Of a stretch of DNA of 13,724 bases, positions 4,195 to 12,009 are shown one piece after another (the stretch's first letter is position 1; every line of letters starts with the position of its first letter). This DNA is from an uncultured Oscillospiraceae bacterium (GTDB taxonomy: Bacteria; Bacillota; Clostridia; Oscillospirales; Acutalibacteraceae). Under the pieces are notes generated by a model. That model did not search any database and was not told where the DNA came from. It saw only the letters and a list, made by a program, of their open reading frames with translations. The DNA is taken from NCBI GenBank assembly GCA_900549055.1, contig URNB01000051.1, forward strand, positions 1 to 13,724, read 5' to 3'. The position numbers and the translations under genes are program-made.

Positions 4195-6621
4195 TTATTG
4201 TTTTCCGATTTTCAGCGTTACCGTTTCGCCTTTTTTCAGGAAGAAACAGTTATCGGATAATTTACTATCGGTATCGAGCATAACATACGGGATACATGTA
4301 TCGGCCGTTATTTCGCAGCCGCCGTCTGTTTCGGTTAAAACAAAGGCGCCGTTTTTGCCCCAGGGTACGTTTTTGAAATAATTGGGGCAATAGAAAGAGC
4401 GGTCGCTGCATATATCGCTTTCCAAATCACATAAAACTATATTTTCATTTTGTTCTATCTGCGGTATTTTGCTCTTTTCGGCAGTGGCTGCGCAGGTGCT
4501 GCCCACCGAAAACTTTCCGTCAAATTCGGCAAGCGTATTTTCCTCCCCCGTCAAAACGTTATACAGATATACTCTGCCCTTTGCCGAAACGCCGTTTTTC
4601 CCGTTTACGCATACATAAGCTTTAATTTCCCCGTCTTCTTCATACAAAGAGGTTATAACCGGCTTCGCGCAGCGTCTGAAAACATAATATGCCGGCTTTG
4701 GATTACCGTAATAATCAACGACGGACCAGCTGACGGATGTCGGCCAGCAGTCATTAAACATCCAGTAAACAATTCCGGAAGAAAACCACTGATTTCTCTT
4801 GAACAGTTCAAAGGAAATGCGCAGCCATTCGCACTGTAAAAGCTGCAGCTTGTATATTCTGTCCTGCGGGCTTTCGTATTTCCCGAAAAATCCCTCCGCC
4901 ATTTTCTCCGAATACGCAAAAATCGTTTCTTTAAGACACGGGTTATTCTGACAGTGGTATTCCATAATATCCGAATTTTTCCCGAATATATCTTCATCGG
5001 TCATAAACTTTTTAAGTGAGGAAACAAAGGGCAGCCCGTATGACGGCTGCTCCGCCATGAAGCGTGAAAGATACCGATTGATTTCGTTATAATAATCAAA
5101 GGGCGTCTCCCCCGAAACAAAATCGAACCAATCGCCTAAATAAGCGGTATTGTGCGTAGTGCCGCATGCGGCGGATTTAAACGGTACTCCGCCGTAGGGG
5201 CTCGAAAGCAGAAATGCTCTTTGCGGGTCAAGTCTTGATAAAACAGGAGCGATTGATTTTGAAACCACCGTTTTTCCCGGGAACGATTTTTTATTGAAAT
5301 ATCCGTCTACGGCGTTTTCGTTGTCACCGCTCCACCAAACAAGGCTCGGATGATTTCTGAGCCTGACTGCGGCAGCGGCGGTCTCGCGGGATAATTTATC
5401 AAGAAAATCCTTATCATCCTCCGGGTAGGTTCCGCAAGCCATAAGAAAATCCTGCGTTACCAAAATTCCCAAACGGTCACATTCGCTGTAAAAAGAGTCC
5501 TTTTCAAAAACTCCTCCGCCCCAAACGCGCAGCATATTACACCCGCATTCGTGTGCGCTTTGCACAAGCGATTTTATCTTTTCATCGGTTTCCTCCGAAA
5601 CAAAAGGATCGCACGGCACCCAGTTGCCGCCCTGGCAGAAAATACGAACGCCGTTTATTACCAGCCAAAACGAGGAGGTTTTCTCGTTTCTGTCATTCTC
5701 AAGCAAATGCGGGTTCTTTTTCAGCATCTTCGCCTTTGCCTTATATTCCGGATTAAAATTATCGTCAATTTCTAATATATCGACTTTTCTTATTCCGAAC
5801 TCTGTAATGCTTTCTTTTCCGTTTACCATTATTTTAAGTTTATACAGGGGCTGCTCGCCGTAGCCTGTCGGAAACCACAACTGCGCGTTCGGAATATCGG
5901 CGGTTATTTTAATAATGCTTTCAAAAATCGCGCGTTTTTCACTGAAAACCGTCTCGCCATGCGGGCTTATAATTTCAAAATCCGCAAAGCCGTCGCCTGT
6001 TATATACCTAAAGGCGGCTTCTACGGCTACCGACGCCGCAAACGGGGTAATGCCTTTGGTGTATATGTAAACATTATCAAGGCTGTCCGCCTCTCTTTTT
6101 TTAAGAGAAACATCGCCGCATATACCCATCGTTACAAAACGGGTGACCCAATCCCAGCCGTAAGTACACTGCTCTCTGCGGGTATAAAGCCGCTCGGTGG
6201 TAAATGCGCCGTCGCGCTTAGGTCTCCCTGCAACCTCTTTAATCGGCGAGCGGAATTTAACCTCCAGTAAATTGGTTCCCGCCCTCAAAACGTTCTCGGC
6301 AGAAAATTCATACGGAATAAACATATCGTCCGCCGCGCCGATTTTTATGTTATTCAAATAAATATCGCAGTAGCAGTCAAGACCTTCAAACCGTAAGTAT
6401 TCGTTGTTCTCCACGGTGTCAACATCAAATTGTTTTTGGTATGTTACATCGCAATTTTCTATCCACCTGATTTTTTCGGCGTTATCGCGGTAAAAATAAT
6501 CCCCTATCACTCCCGCTCTTTTTAAATCGGTATGTATACACCCCGGAACTGCGGCAGAAAAGGTCTGCGGTACATCCCCTGCTTTAATAAGTATACATTT
6601 CCATTCTCCGTTAAGCAGCAT
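4195..6621 (-). CDS. GH2 beta-mannosidase-like glycoside hydrolase
   Basis: An 808-residue retaining glycosidase of family GH2, beta-mannosidase branch. The order is an N-terminal jelly-roll sugar-binding domain (about 1-165, starting MLLNGEWKC), an immunoglobulin-like domain (about 175-280), a TIM barrel (about 320-620) and C-terminal beta domains. Branch signatures include YGWDWVTRFVTMGI, FCQGGNWVPCD, NMLRVWGGGVFE and HPSLVWWSGDNEN. By family position, Glu435 in GDNE is the acid/base and Glu524 in FMAEQPSYGLP the nucleophile, so it should be active. No signal peptide is present, so it acts in the cytoplasm on imported oligosaccharides or glycosides. The ATG at 6621 is chosen because GGAG stands seven bases upstream; an in-frame ATG at 6660 lacks this. 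Substrate (beta-mannoside or another beta-glycoside) cannot be settled from sequence; the neighbouring glucuronate operon leaves a uronate-containing substrate possible. Confidence 0.85.
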   Translation of the reverse strand: MLLNGEWKCILIKAGDVPQTFSAAVPGCIHTDLKRAGVIGDYFYRDNAEKIRWIENCDVTYQKQFDVDTVENNEYLRFEGLDCYCDIYLNNIKIGAADDMFIPYEFSAENVLRAGTNLLEVKFRSPIKEVAGRPKRDGAFTTERLYTRREQCTYGWDWVTRFVTMGICGDVSLKKREADSLDNVYIYTKGITPFAASVAVEAAFRYITGDGFADFEIISPHGETVFSEKRAIFESIIKITADIPNAQLWFPTGYGEQPLYKLKIMVNGKESITEFGIRKVDILEIDDNFNPEYKAKAKMLKKNPHLLENDRNEKTSSFWLVINGVRIFCQGGNWVPCDPFVSEETDEKIKSLVQSAHECGCNMLRVWGGGVFEKDSFYSECDRLGILVTQDFLMACGTYPEDDKDFLDKLSRETAAAAVRLRNHPSLVWWSGDNENAVDGYFNKKSFPGKTVVSKSIAPVLSRLDPQRAFLLSSPYGGVPFKSAACGTTHNTAYLGDWFDFVSGETPFDYYNEINRYLSRFMAEQPSYGLPFVSSLKKFMTDEDIFGKNSDIMEYHCQNNPCLKETIFAYSEKMAEGFFGKYESPQDRIYKLQLLQCEWLRISFELFKRNQWFSSGIVYWMFNDCWPTSVSWSVVDYYGNPKPAYYVFRRCAKPVITSLYEEDGEIKAYVCVNGKNGVSAKGRVYLYNVLTGEENTLAEFDGKFSVGSTCAATAEKSKIPQIEQNENIVLCDLESDICSDRSFYCPNYFKNVPWGKNGAFVLTETDGGCEITADTCIPYVMLDTDSKLSDNCFFLKKGETVTLKIGKQ

Positions 6622-6662
6622 TTTTATTCTCCAATCCGAAATTATAAGGCTTATTCTCAAGC

Positions 6663-6684
6663 CGATAAAAGCATGAGTTTATCG
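6663..6684. promoter_or_regulatory. Inverted repeat in the GH2 leader
   Basis: CGATAAA (6663-6669) and TTTATCG (6678-6684) form a 7-bp inverted repeat with an 8-base gap, just downstream of the expected transcription start of the GH2 gene. It could be an operator half-site pair; the binding protein is unknown. Confidence 0.3.
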
Positions 6685-6693
6685 TCTTTCGAT

Positions 6694-6721
6694 ATTATAA
6701 CATAAGCTTATGATCTGTCAA
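6694..6721 (-). promoter_or_regulatory. Consensus promoter of the GH2 gene with palindromic spacer
   Basis: On the minus strand TTGACA (6721-6716) and TATAAT (6699-6694) are separated by 16 bp. The spacer contains a perfect 12-bp palindrome, CATAAGCTTATG (6701-6712), a placement typical of repressor operators. The leader to the ATG at 6621 is about 65 bases. Confidence 0.7.
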
Positions 6722-7010
6722 TATTATTATTCACATCGGTGTCAAGCTTGTAGGTTTACAATAGATGTGTTGCAGAATATAAAAAAGGGCAGCGAACGGG
6801 GCTTTCCGTGTTACAGATGAAGTTGCGACGCTAACCAAGAGAAAGCAGCACTTGTCATAAAAAATGTATTATTTAAAAATTTTATGTTTGATTTTTGAAA
6901 GCGAGGTTCTTCGTTTCGCTGAATTCAGAGTGAATCTCGGCTTTTTCGGCCGTTTTTTAACAGCCTCTTTTGATTTGTGCCGAAATTTTAGCGTATGCGT
7001 AAATTAAAAT
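6722..7010. other. Gene-free gap between GH2 and araC-like genes
   Basis: No convincing gene is seen on either strand. Short open stretches exist, including a 25-codon plus-strand one at 6783-6860 reading KRAANGAFRVTDEV and onward with no start codon, which could be a gene relic. The right half holds the plus-oriented stem-loop described separately. No promoter for the plus strand was found. Confidence 0.5.
6898..6958 (+). terminator. Plus-oriented terminator-like double stem-loop
   Basis: A 12-bp stem with one bulge and one G-T pair joins 6898-6909 to 6932-6944, with a 22-base loop. It is followed at once by a short CGGC/GCCG hairpin and TTTTTT (6953-6958). The T-run is on the plus strand, yet both neighbouring genes are on the minus strand. 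Confidence 0.5.
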
Positions 7011-7814
7011 TTATATTTGTCGGGGCGATACTCCGTATTTCTTTTTAAAGGCACGGTAGAATACCGAATAATCGCGGAAGCCGCACTCGGAATATACCCT
7101 TGTGGGGGATATTCCCGAAAGTATAAGCTGCTTCGCCGCAACAAGCCTTTTTGCTGTAATATATTCACACACGGTCATTGCCGTGGCTTTTTTAAATATA
7201 TGGCAAAGGTGCGACTTGCTGATATAATACCTTTCGCAAATAACATCCAGACTTAAATTATCGGAAATATGGCGGTTTATGTAGTTTATAATTCTGCTGT
7301 CGAGCGTTTGGTCTATCTGAATTTCGGACATTGTTTCAAATGCGGCGGAAATTTCGTTTAAAAGCGGCAGAAGATTTGTGATTATCTGCACGCGTCTGTC
7401 GGGGGAATTTTCTGTCATATTATCTATAAACAGTTTATAGGCGTCGGTTTTGAAATTTTCGGTTCGGTACAGATTGAATGTACCCAATTTTCGATTTATA
7501 AACGGTGATAATAAGCGCCCTTTCGGGTCTATGCCTTTAAGAAGCTCGGCTTTAAAGTTTACCGAAAAGCGGGTGTAAGGCCTGTCGGGGCTTATATCAA
7601 TATAGTGCGATTCGGCGGGTCGCATAATTAAAATATCGCCCGCTTTAAGCGGGTAGGGCGTACCTTCAACCCGATAAATGCCTTTACCGCCTAAAAAGCA
7701 GTAAAGCTCATAAGTTTCGTGTGTATGTGCCTTGAAATGCTCCGGAACGGGGGTTTCATCCTGCTGATAGCCCATATCAATATCGTTATCCCGATACAGA
7801 AAAAAATCTGACAT
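7011..7814 (-). CDS. AraC-family transcriptional regulator with cupin sensor domain
   Basis: A 267-residue regulator. An N-terminal cupin ligand-binding domain (about 15-100) shows HFKAHTHETYELYCFLGGKG and YPLKAGDILIMRPAESHYI, the metal- or sugar-binding style of His-rich cupin. A C-terminal AraC DNA-binding domain follows (about 170-267), with the first helix-turn-helix around 187-210 (LSLDVICERYYISKSHLCHI) and the second around 235-260 ending in the standard CGFRDYSVFYRAFKKKYGVSP signature region. Full length for the family. It lies between the GH2 gene and the divergent glucuronate operon and is the obvious local regulator, probably sensing a uronate or related sugar and activating the operon; the ligand is inferred. 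GGTGAT precedes the ATG at 7814. Confidence 0.88.
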   Translation of the reverse strand: MSDFFLYRDNDIDMGYQQDETPVPEHFKAHTHETYELYCFLGGKGIYRVEGTPYPLKAGDILIMRPAESHYIDISPDRPYTRFSVNFKAELLKGIDPKGRLLSPFINRKLGTFNLYRTENFKTDAYKLFIDNMTENSPDRRVQIITNLLPLLNEISAAFETMSEIQIDQTLDSRIINYINRHISDNLSLDVICERYYISKSHLCHIFKKATAMTVCEYITAKRLVAAKQLILSGISPTRVYSECGFRDYSVFYRAFKKKYGVSPRQI

Positions 7815-7928
7815 ATTATCACCGTGTATATATTATCATATAAAAACAATATTTGCAATGTAAAATAATAATATAAACAATTTAATTGTTGTGATTGACG
7901 ATATATAATTAAGGCGGGGGGAGAATAT
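7815..7928. promoter_or_regulatory. Divergent araC/uxaC control region
   Basis: A very AT-rich 114-bp gap between divergent genes. It contains a 6+3+6 inverted repeat AACAATTTAATTGTT (7876-7890), a similar AACAATATTTG stretch at 7845-7855, and two direct ATTATC copies (7815-7820, 7832-7837). A TATAAT at 7904-7909 could be the -10 of the operon, but with no good -35, which fits an activator-dependent promoter. Its start would leave only a very short leader before the ATG at 7929, so the promoter call is weak. Confidence 0.4.
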
Positions 7929-9290
7929 ATGACTGATAACTATTTACTCAAAACCGCAGATGCGCAGGATATATATTTTAAAATAAAGGACTTGCCTATT
8001 GTTGATTACCACTGCCACCTATCCCCTAAAGAGATTTATGAGGATAAGCCGTTTGATAATATCGGCGAAATGTGGCTTGGCGGCGACCATTACAAATGGC
8101 GGCTTATGCGAACGGCGGGCATAGACGAAAGGTACATTACAGGCAGCACCGACTGGCGCGAAAAATTTATTAAATACGCCGCCGCGTTGGAGCTTGCCGC
8201 GGGGAATCCGCTTTACTATTGGTCGCATATGGAATTATCAATGTTTTTTGACATTGATAAGCCGCTTAAAAGCGATAACGCCGCCGAAATATACGACGAG
8301 GCAAACGCCTTTATTGCTGAAAATCGACTGTCACCGAGAAAGCTCATAGAGCAATCGAAAGTAGAAACCCTTTGCACCACCGACGATATTATTGATACGC
8401 TTGAATACCATAAAAAAATAAAGGAAGACAAAAGCTTTAAAACAAGGGTTCTGCCCTCGTTCAGAACGGATAATCTGCTGCTTGTACGGCGCACAGGCTA
8501 CCCCGATTACATAAAAAAATTAGCCGAGGTATCGGACGCCGAAATAACAGACCTTGAAGGTCTTAAAGCCGCGGTTATTAAAAGACTTGATTTCTTCTGC
8601 CTTAACGGCTGCCGCTTTACCGATGTGGGTATTCCCTATTTCCCCGACAGAATTGCGGATAACGCGTTGGCGGACGGTACATTTAAAAAGGCGCTTGCGG
8701 GCGCAGAAATTTCCGATGCCGAATATTTAGGGTTTATAGGTAATATGTACCTTTTCTTGGCGGCGGAATATAAAAAACGAAACCTTGTTATGCAAATGCA
8801 CTTAGCCGTTTACCGCAACGCAAACAGCAATTTGTTCGCCGCCTTGGGTGCGGATTGCGGCGTAGACTGCGTGGGAGACGAAATAAGCGGCACGGCGCTT
8901 ATACATATGCTTGACGCAATAAATAAAACCTGCGGTATGCCGCAAACGGTTATTTACACTCTTAATCCCTCGAACGCGGCGCAGATAGCATCTATTGCGG
9001 GGGCGTTCCCGAACGTGCGCTGCGGCGCGGCTTGGTGGTTCTGCGACCACAAGCGCGGTATACGCGAGGAAATGGAAATTACAGCCGAAAATTCATCACT
9101 CGGCTCATTCCTCGGTATGCTTACCGATTCGCGCAGCTTTCTTTCTTACGCGCGGCATGATTATTTCCGCAGAATTGCGGCGGATATTTTGGGCGAGTGG
9201 GTAAACGGCGGAGAATATGATAAGGAAAGCGCCGTAAGGCTTGCCGAAAAAATCAGTTATTACAATATAAAGGAGCTGACAGAGCAATGA
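7929..9290 (+). CDS. uxaC: Glucuronate/galacturonate isomerase
   Basis: UxaC (EC 5.3.1.12), an amidohydrolase-superfamily TIM barrel that converts D-glucuronate to D-fructuronate and D-galacturonate to D-tagaturonate in the cytoplasm. Visible signatures: the metal-binding DYHCHLSP near residues 26-33 with His28 and His30, GDHYKWRLMRTAGI (51-65), CTTDD, YTLNPSN, GAAWWFCDHKRGI and the C-terminal GMLTDSRSFLSYARHDYFRR. The length of 453 residues is close to the usual 460-470. The ATG at 7929 follows GGGGGGAG. First gene of the operon; its TGA overlaps the uxuA ATG by four bases, so the two are translationally coupled. Directly followed by the next two enzymes of the same pathway, which makes glucuronate the likely main substrate. 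Confidence 0.95.
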   Translation: MTDNYLLKTADAQDIYFKIKDLPIVDYHCHLSPKEIYEDKPFDNIGEMWLGGDHYKWRLMRTAGIDERYITGSTDWREKFIKYAAALELAAGNPLYYWSHMELSMFFDIDKPLKSDNAAEIYDEANAFIAENRLSPRKLIEQSKVETLCTTDDIIDTLEYHKKIKEDKSFKTRVLPSFRTDNLLLVRRTGYPDYIKKLAEVSDAEITDLEGLKAAVIKRLDFFCLNGCRFTDVGIPYFPDRIADNALADGTFKKALAGAEISDAEYLGFIGNMYLFLAAEYKKRNLVMQMHLAVYRNANSNLFAALGADCGVDCVGDEISGTALIHMLDAINKTCGMPQTVIYTLNPSNAAQIASIAGAFPNVRCGAAWWFCDHKRGIREEMEITAENSSLGSFLGMLTDSRSFLSYARHDYFRRIAADILGEWVNGGEYDKESAVRLAEKISYYNIKELTEQ

Positions 9291-10333
9291 AAATGTCCTT
9301 CAGGTGGTACGGGGAAACCGACCCGATACCGCTTAAATATATAAGGCAGATACCGAATATGCGCTCGGTAGTAACCGCGGTTTACGATGTAAAGCCGGGC
9401 AAGGTTTGGCCTGAAGAGAGCCTTGAAAAATTAAAGGAGCAGGCAGAGGAAAACGGGCTTATATTTGATATTGTAGAGTCAGTGCCCGTGCCAGAGGAAA
9501 TAAAGCTCGGCACCGAAAAGGCGGAAGAATATACCGAGGTTTACTGCGAGAACATTCGCCGCTGCGCGAAATACGGCGTAAAGTGCATTACATATAATTT
9601 CATGCCGGTGTTCGACTGGACAAGGACCCAGCTTGACAAAGAGGCGGCAGACGGCTCAACAAGCCTTGTCATGTATATGGATCAGCTTAAAAGCCTTGAC
9701 CCGCTTAAAGACGATATACACCTGCCCGGCTGGGACGCAAGCTACACTCAGGCAGAGGTGCGCGATTTAATAAAAGCCTACTCCGCTTTAGGCGAGGAGG
9801 GGCTGTGGCACAACCTTGAAAAATTCCTTAAAAAGATTATTCCCGTGGCGGAAGACTGCGGAGTTACCATGGCGATACACCCTGACGATCCGCCGTACCC
9901 TATCTTCGGTATTCCGAGAATTATAACAAACGAGCGGAATATTGACCGAATGTTAAAAATAGTTGACAGTCCCGCAAACAGCCTTTGCTTCTGCACGGGC
10001 AGTCTCGGCTGTGCGGCGTTTAACGATATTCCGAAAATGGTTCGCAAATACAGCAAAATGGGCAGGATTGCATTTATGCATATCCGACAGGTAAAGCTGC
10101 TAGAGGACGGCAGCTTTGAAGAACGCGGGCATTTATCGAAAGACGGCAGTCTTGATATGTACGAAACAGTAAAGGCGCTGGTAGATACGGGCTTTGACGG
10201 ATACGTCCGCCCCGACCACGGCAGAATGATATGGGGAGAGAGCGGAAAACCGGGCTACGGGCTTTTTGACAGGGCGCTCGGCGCTGCATATATAAACGGA
10301 CTTTTTGAGGCCGCAGAAAAGGAGAAAAAATAA
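9287..10333 (+). CDS. uxuA: D-mannonate dehydratase
   Basis: UxuA (EC 4.2.1.8), dehydrating D-mannonate to 2-keto-3-deoxy-D-gluconate. The 348-residue TIM barrel starts MKMSFRWYGETDPIPLKYIR, the standard UxuA opening. Candidate metal and active-site residues are in place: IHPDDPP (His198), FCTGSLG (Cys236), MHIRQVK (His265) and VRPDHGR (Asp310, His311); NFMPVFDWTRT (104-114) is the family signature. It requires a divalent metal in characterised members (Mn2+ or Fe2+). Its start overlaps the uxaC stop (ATGA) and its TAA overlaps the next ATG by one base, so the three genes are tightly coupled. Confidence 0.95.
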   Translation: MKMSFRWYGETDPIPLKYIRQIPNMRSVVTAVYDVKPGKVWPEESLEKLKEQAEENGLIFDIVESVPVPEEIKLGTEKAEEYTEVYCENIRRCAKYGVKCITYNFMPVFDWTRTQLDKEAADGSTSLVMYMDQLKSLDPLKDDIHLPGWDASYTQAEVRDLIKAYSALGEEGLWHNLEKFLKKIIPVAEDCGVTMAIHPDDPPYPIFGIPRIITNERNIDRMLKIVDSPANSLCFCTGSLGCAAFNDIPKMVRKYSKMGRIAFMHIRQVKLLEDGSFEERGHLSKDGSLDMYETVKALVDTGFDGYVRPDHGRMIWGESGKPGYGLFDRALGAAYINGLFEAAEKEKK

Positions 10334-11157
10334 TGGAAAAGGTAATTGTAATAACAGGCGCGGGCGGCGTGTTATGCTCGGGCTTTGCCGAGTTTTTGGC
10401 AGGCAAGGGCAATAAGGCGGCGCTGCTTGATTTAAACGAAGAGGCGGCGCAAAGGGTAGCCGATAAAATTACTGCGGCGGGCGGAGTAGCCAAAGCCTAT
10501 AAGTGCAACGTGCTTGATAAGGCAAATATAGAGGAAGTACACGGCAAGGTGCTTGAAGACCTCGGAAAATGCGATATACTTATAAACGGAGCGGGCGGAA
10601 ATAACCCGAAATGCACCACGGCGCACGAGGAATACGAAAAGGGCGATGAGCAGGCAAGCGATTTCTTAACATTCTTCAACATTGACGAAAAAGGCTTTGA
10701 CTTTGTGTTTGACCTTAATATTAAGGGCGTGCTTTTGCCGAGCCAGGTATTTATGGCGGATATGATAGGCAGAAAGGGCTGCTCGGTGCTTAATATTTCC
10801 TCAATGAACGCATACCGCCCGCTTACCAAAATACCCGCGTACTCTGCGGCAAAGGCGGCGGTTACAAACTTTACGGAATGGCTTGCGGTGCATTTTGCAA
10901 AGGAGAATATACGCGTAAACGCCATAGCTCCGGGATTTTTTGTTACAAACCAAAACCGCGCGCTGTTATTTAACGAGGACGGCACCGCAACGCCGAGAAC
11001 CGACAAAATACTTCGTTCAACGCCTATGGGCAGATTCGGCGAGGCAGAGGAGCTTTTAGGAGCGGTTGAATGGCTGCTTGATGAAAGCAAGGCAGGCTTT
11101 GTAACGGGAGTAACTATACCGATAGACGGCGGTTTCTCGGCTTATTCGGGGGTATAA
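10333..11157 (+). CDS. uxuB: SDR-type D-mannonate oxidoreductase (fructuronate reductase)
   Basis: A 274-residue short-chain dehydrogenase. It has the nucleotide-binding TGAGGVLC loop (8-15), an acidic end to strand two (LLDLNEE, suggesting NAD(H) preference), INGAGGNNPK (84-93) and the catalytic triad Ser157, Tyr170, Lys174 in NISSMNAYRPL and AYSAAK. It ends with the usual GVTIPIDGGFSAYSGV. The insertion around 95-125 (EEYEKGDEQASDFLTFFNID) is typical of the Bacillus/Clostridia fructuronate reductases of the YjmF kind. Placed between mannonate dehydratase and the rest of a glucuronate operon, it should reduce D-fructuronate to D-mannonate (EC 1.1.1.57). It is unrelated in fold to E. coli UxuB, which is a long-chain mannitol-dehydrogenase-type enzyme. 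Confidence 0.88.
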   Translation: MEKVIVITGAGGVLCSGFAEFLAGKGNKAALLDLNEEAAQRVADKITAAGGVAKAYKCNVLDKANIEEVHGKVLEDLGKCDILINGAGGNNPKCTTAHEEYEKGDEQASDFLTFFNIDEKGFDFVFDLNIKGVLLPSQVFMADMIGRKGCSVLNISSMNAYRPLTKIPAYSAAKAAVTNFTEWLAVHFAKENIRVNAIAPGFFVTNQNRALLFNEDGTATPRTDKILRSTPMGRFGEAEELLGAVEWLLDESKAGFVTGVTIPIDGGFSAYSGV

Positions 11158-11160
11158 GAA

Positions 11161-11997
11161 ATGAAAATTTACGCATTTGCAGACGAGGCAAGTCCGATTA
11201 TAGACGAACAGATAAAGGCAATGAAGGAAAACGGGGTTGACGGGCTTGAAATAAGAAACGTTGACAGCGTGAATATTGCCGAAATATCCGACAGCAAGGC
11301 AAAAGAAGTGCGGAAAAAGCTCGACAATGCCTGCCTTCGAGTGTGGACGATCGGCTCGCCGATAGGCAAAATTGATATAGAAAAGGACGATTTTACACTT
11401 CATACCGAAAAATTCAAGCGCACGCTTGAATTAGCCGATATTTTAGGCGCTGAAAATATAAGGTTGTTTTCTTTCTTTACACCGTCTGAAAACCGCGATA
11501 GCTATAAGGATAAGGTAATAGAGCGTTTAGGCACTTTTTGCGAAATTGCAAAGGGCAGCGGCATAACCCTTTGCCACGAAAACGAAAAGGGAATTTACGG
11601 CGATATACCCGAGCGCTGCCTTGAAATTCATAAGGCGCTCCCTGAAATGAAAGCGATATTTGACCCCGCGAATTACGTTCAGTGCGAGGTTGACACCCTA
11701 AAGGCGTGGAAAATGATAAAGCCTTACATTAAGTATCTGCATATTAAGGACGCGCTTGCGGACGGCAGCGTTGTTCCCGCAGGCAAGGGAATAGGTAATG
11801 TTAAATATATTCTGGATGATTTTAAAAAGCTCGGCGGCAACAGTGTAACGGTAGAACCGCACCTTACAGTATTTGCGGGACTGAAAGACCTTGAAAAAGA
11901 GGACGATAAAAGCGTTATCGGCGAGGTTTACAAATACGCTACCGCCAAAGAGGCGTTCTCCGCGGCGGTAAGCGCTCTGCGCGAAATTTTGATATAA
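11161..11997 (+). CDS. TIM-barrel sugar isomerase/epimerase family protein
   Basis: A 278-residue protein of the xylose-isomerase-like TIM-barrel family (AP_endonuc_2, PF01261). A complete metal-binding set is visible: Glu140 in CHENEKG, Asp168 in FDPANY, His194 in LHIKDA and Glu232 in VEPHL, the arrangement of ketose 3-epimerases and inosose dehydratases. It starts three bases after the previous stop (ATG at 11161), inside the operon. Family members act as epimerases, isomerases, dehydratases or lyases on sugars and keto-sugars, so the reaction cannot be named. Next to two Gfo/Idh/MocA oxidoreductases it may act on a keto-glycoside or keto-sugar, either by elimination/hydration or by epimerisation. 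It is not a standard enzyme of the glucuronate pathway. Confidence 0.75.
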   Translation: MKIYAFADEASPIIDEQIKAMKENGVDGLEIRNVDSVNIAEISDSKAKEVRKKLDNACLRVWTIGSPIGKIDIEKDDFTLHTEKFKRTLELADILGAENIRLFSFFTPSENRDSYKDKVIERLGTFCEIAKGSGITLCHENEKGIYGDIPERCLEIHKALPEMKAIFDPANYVQCEVDTLKAWKMIKPYIKYLHIKDALADGSVVPAGKGIGNVKYILDDFKKLGGNSVTVEPHLTVFAGLKDLEKEDDKSVIGEVYKYATAKEAFSAAVSALREILI

Positions 11998-12009
11998 GGG
12001 AGAACGGTC

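Noticed and set aside
4450..6270. Several long plus-strand open frames antisense to the GH2 gene
   Set aside because: They lack family motifs and good ribosome binding sites and lie wholly opposite a gene with clear GH2 signatures.
6622..6660. Upstream ATG at 6660 as the GH2 start
   Set aside because: No ribosome binding site is seen before it, while GGAG sits seven bases before the ATG at 6621, and the family usually begins near the LNGEW motif.
10497..11090. A 197-codon minus-strand open frame opposite the SDR gene
   Set aside because: It mirrors the SDR gene, is rich in Ser/Pro from antisense reading, and shows no recognisable domain.
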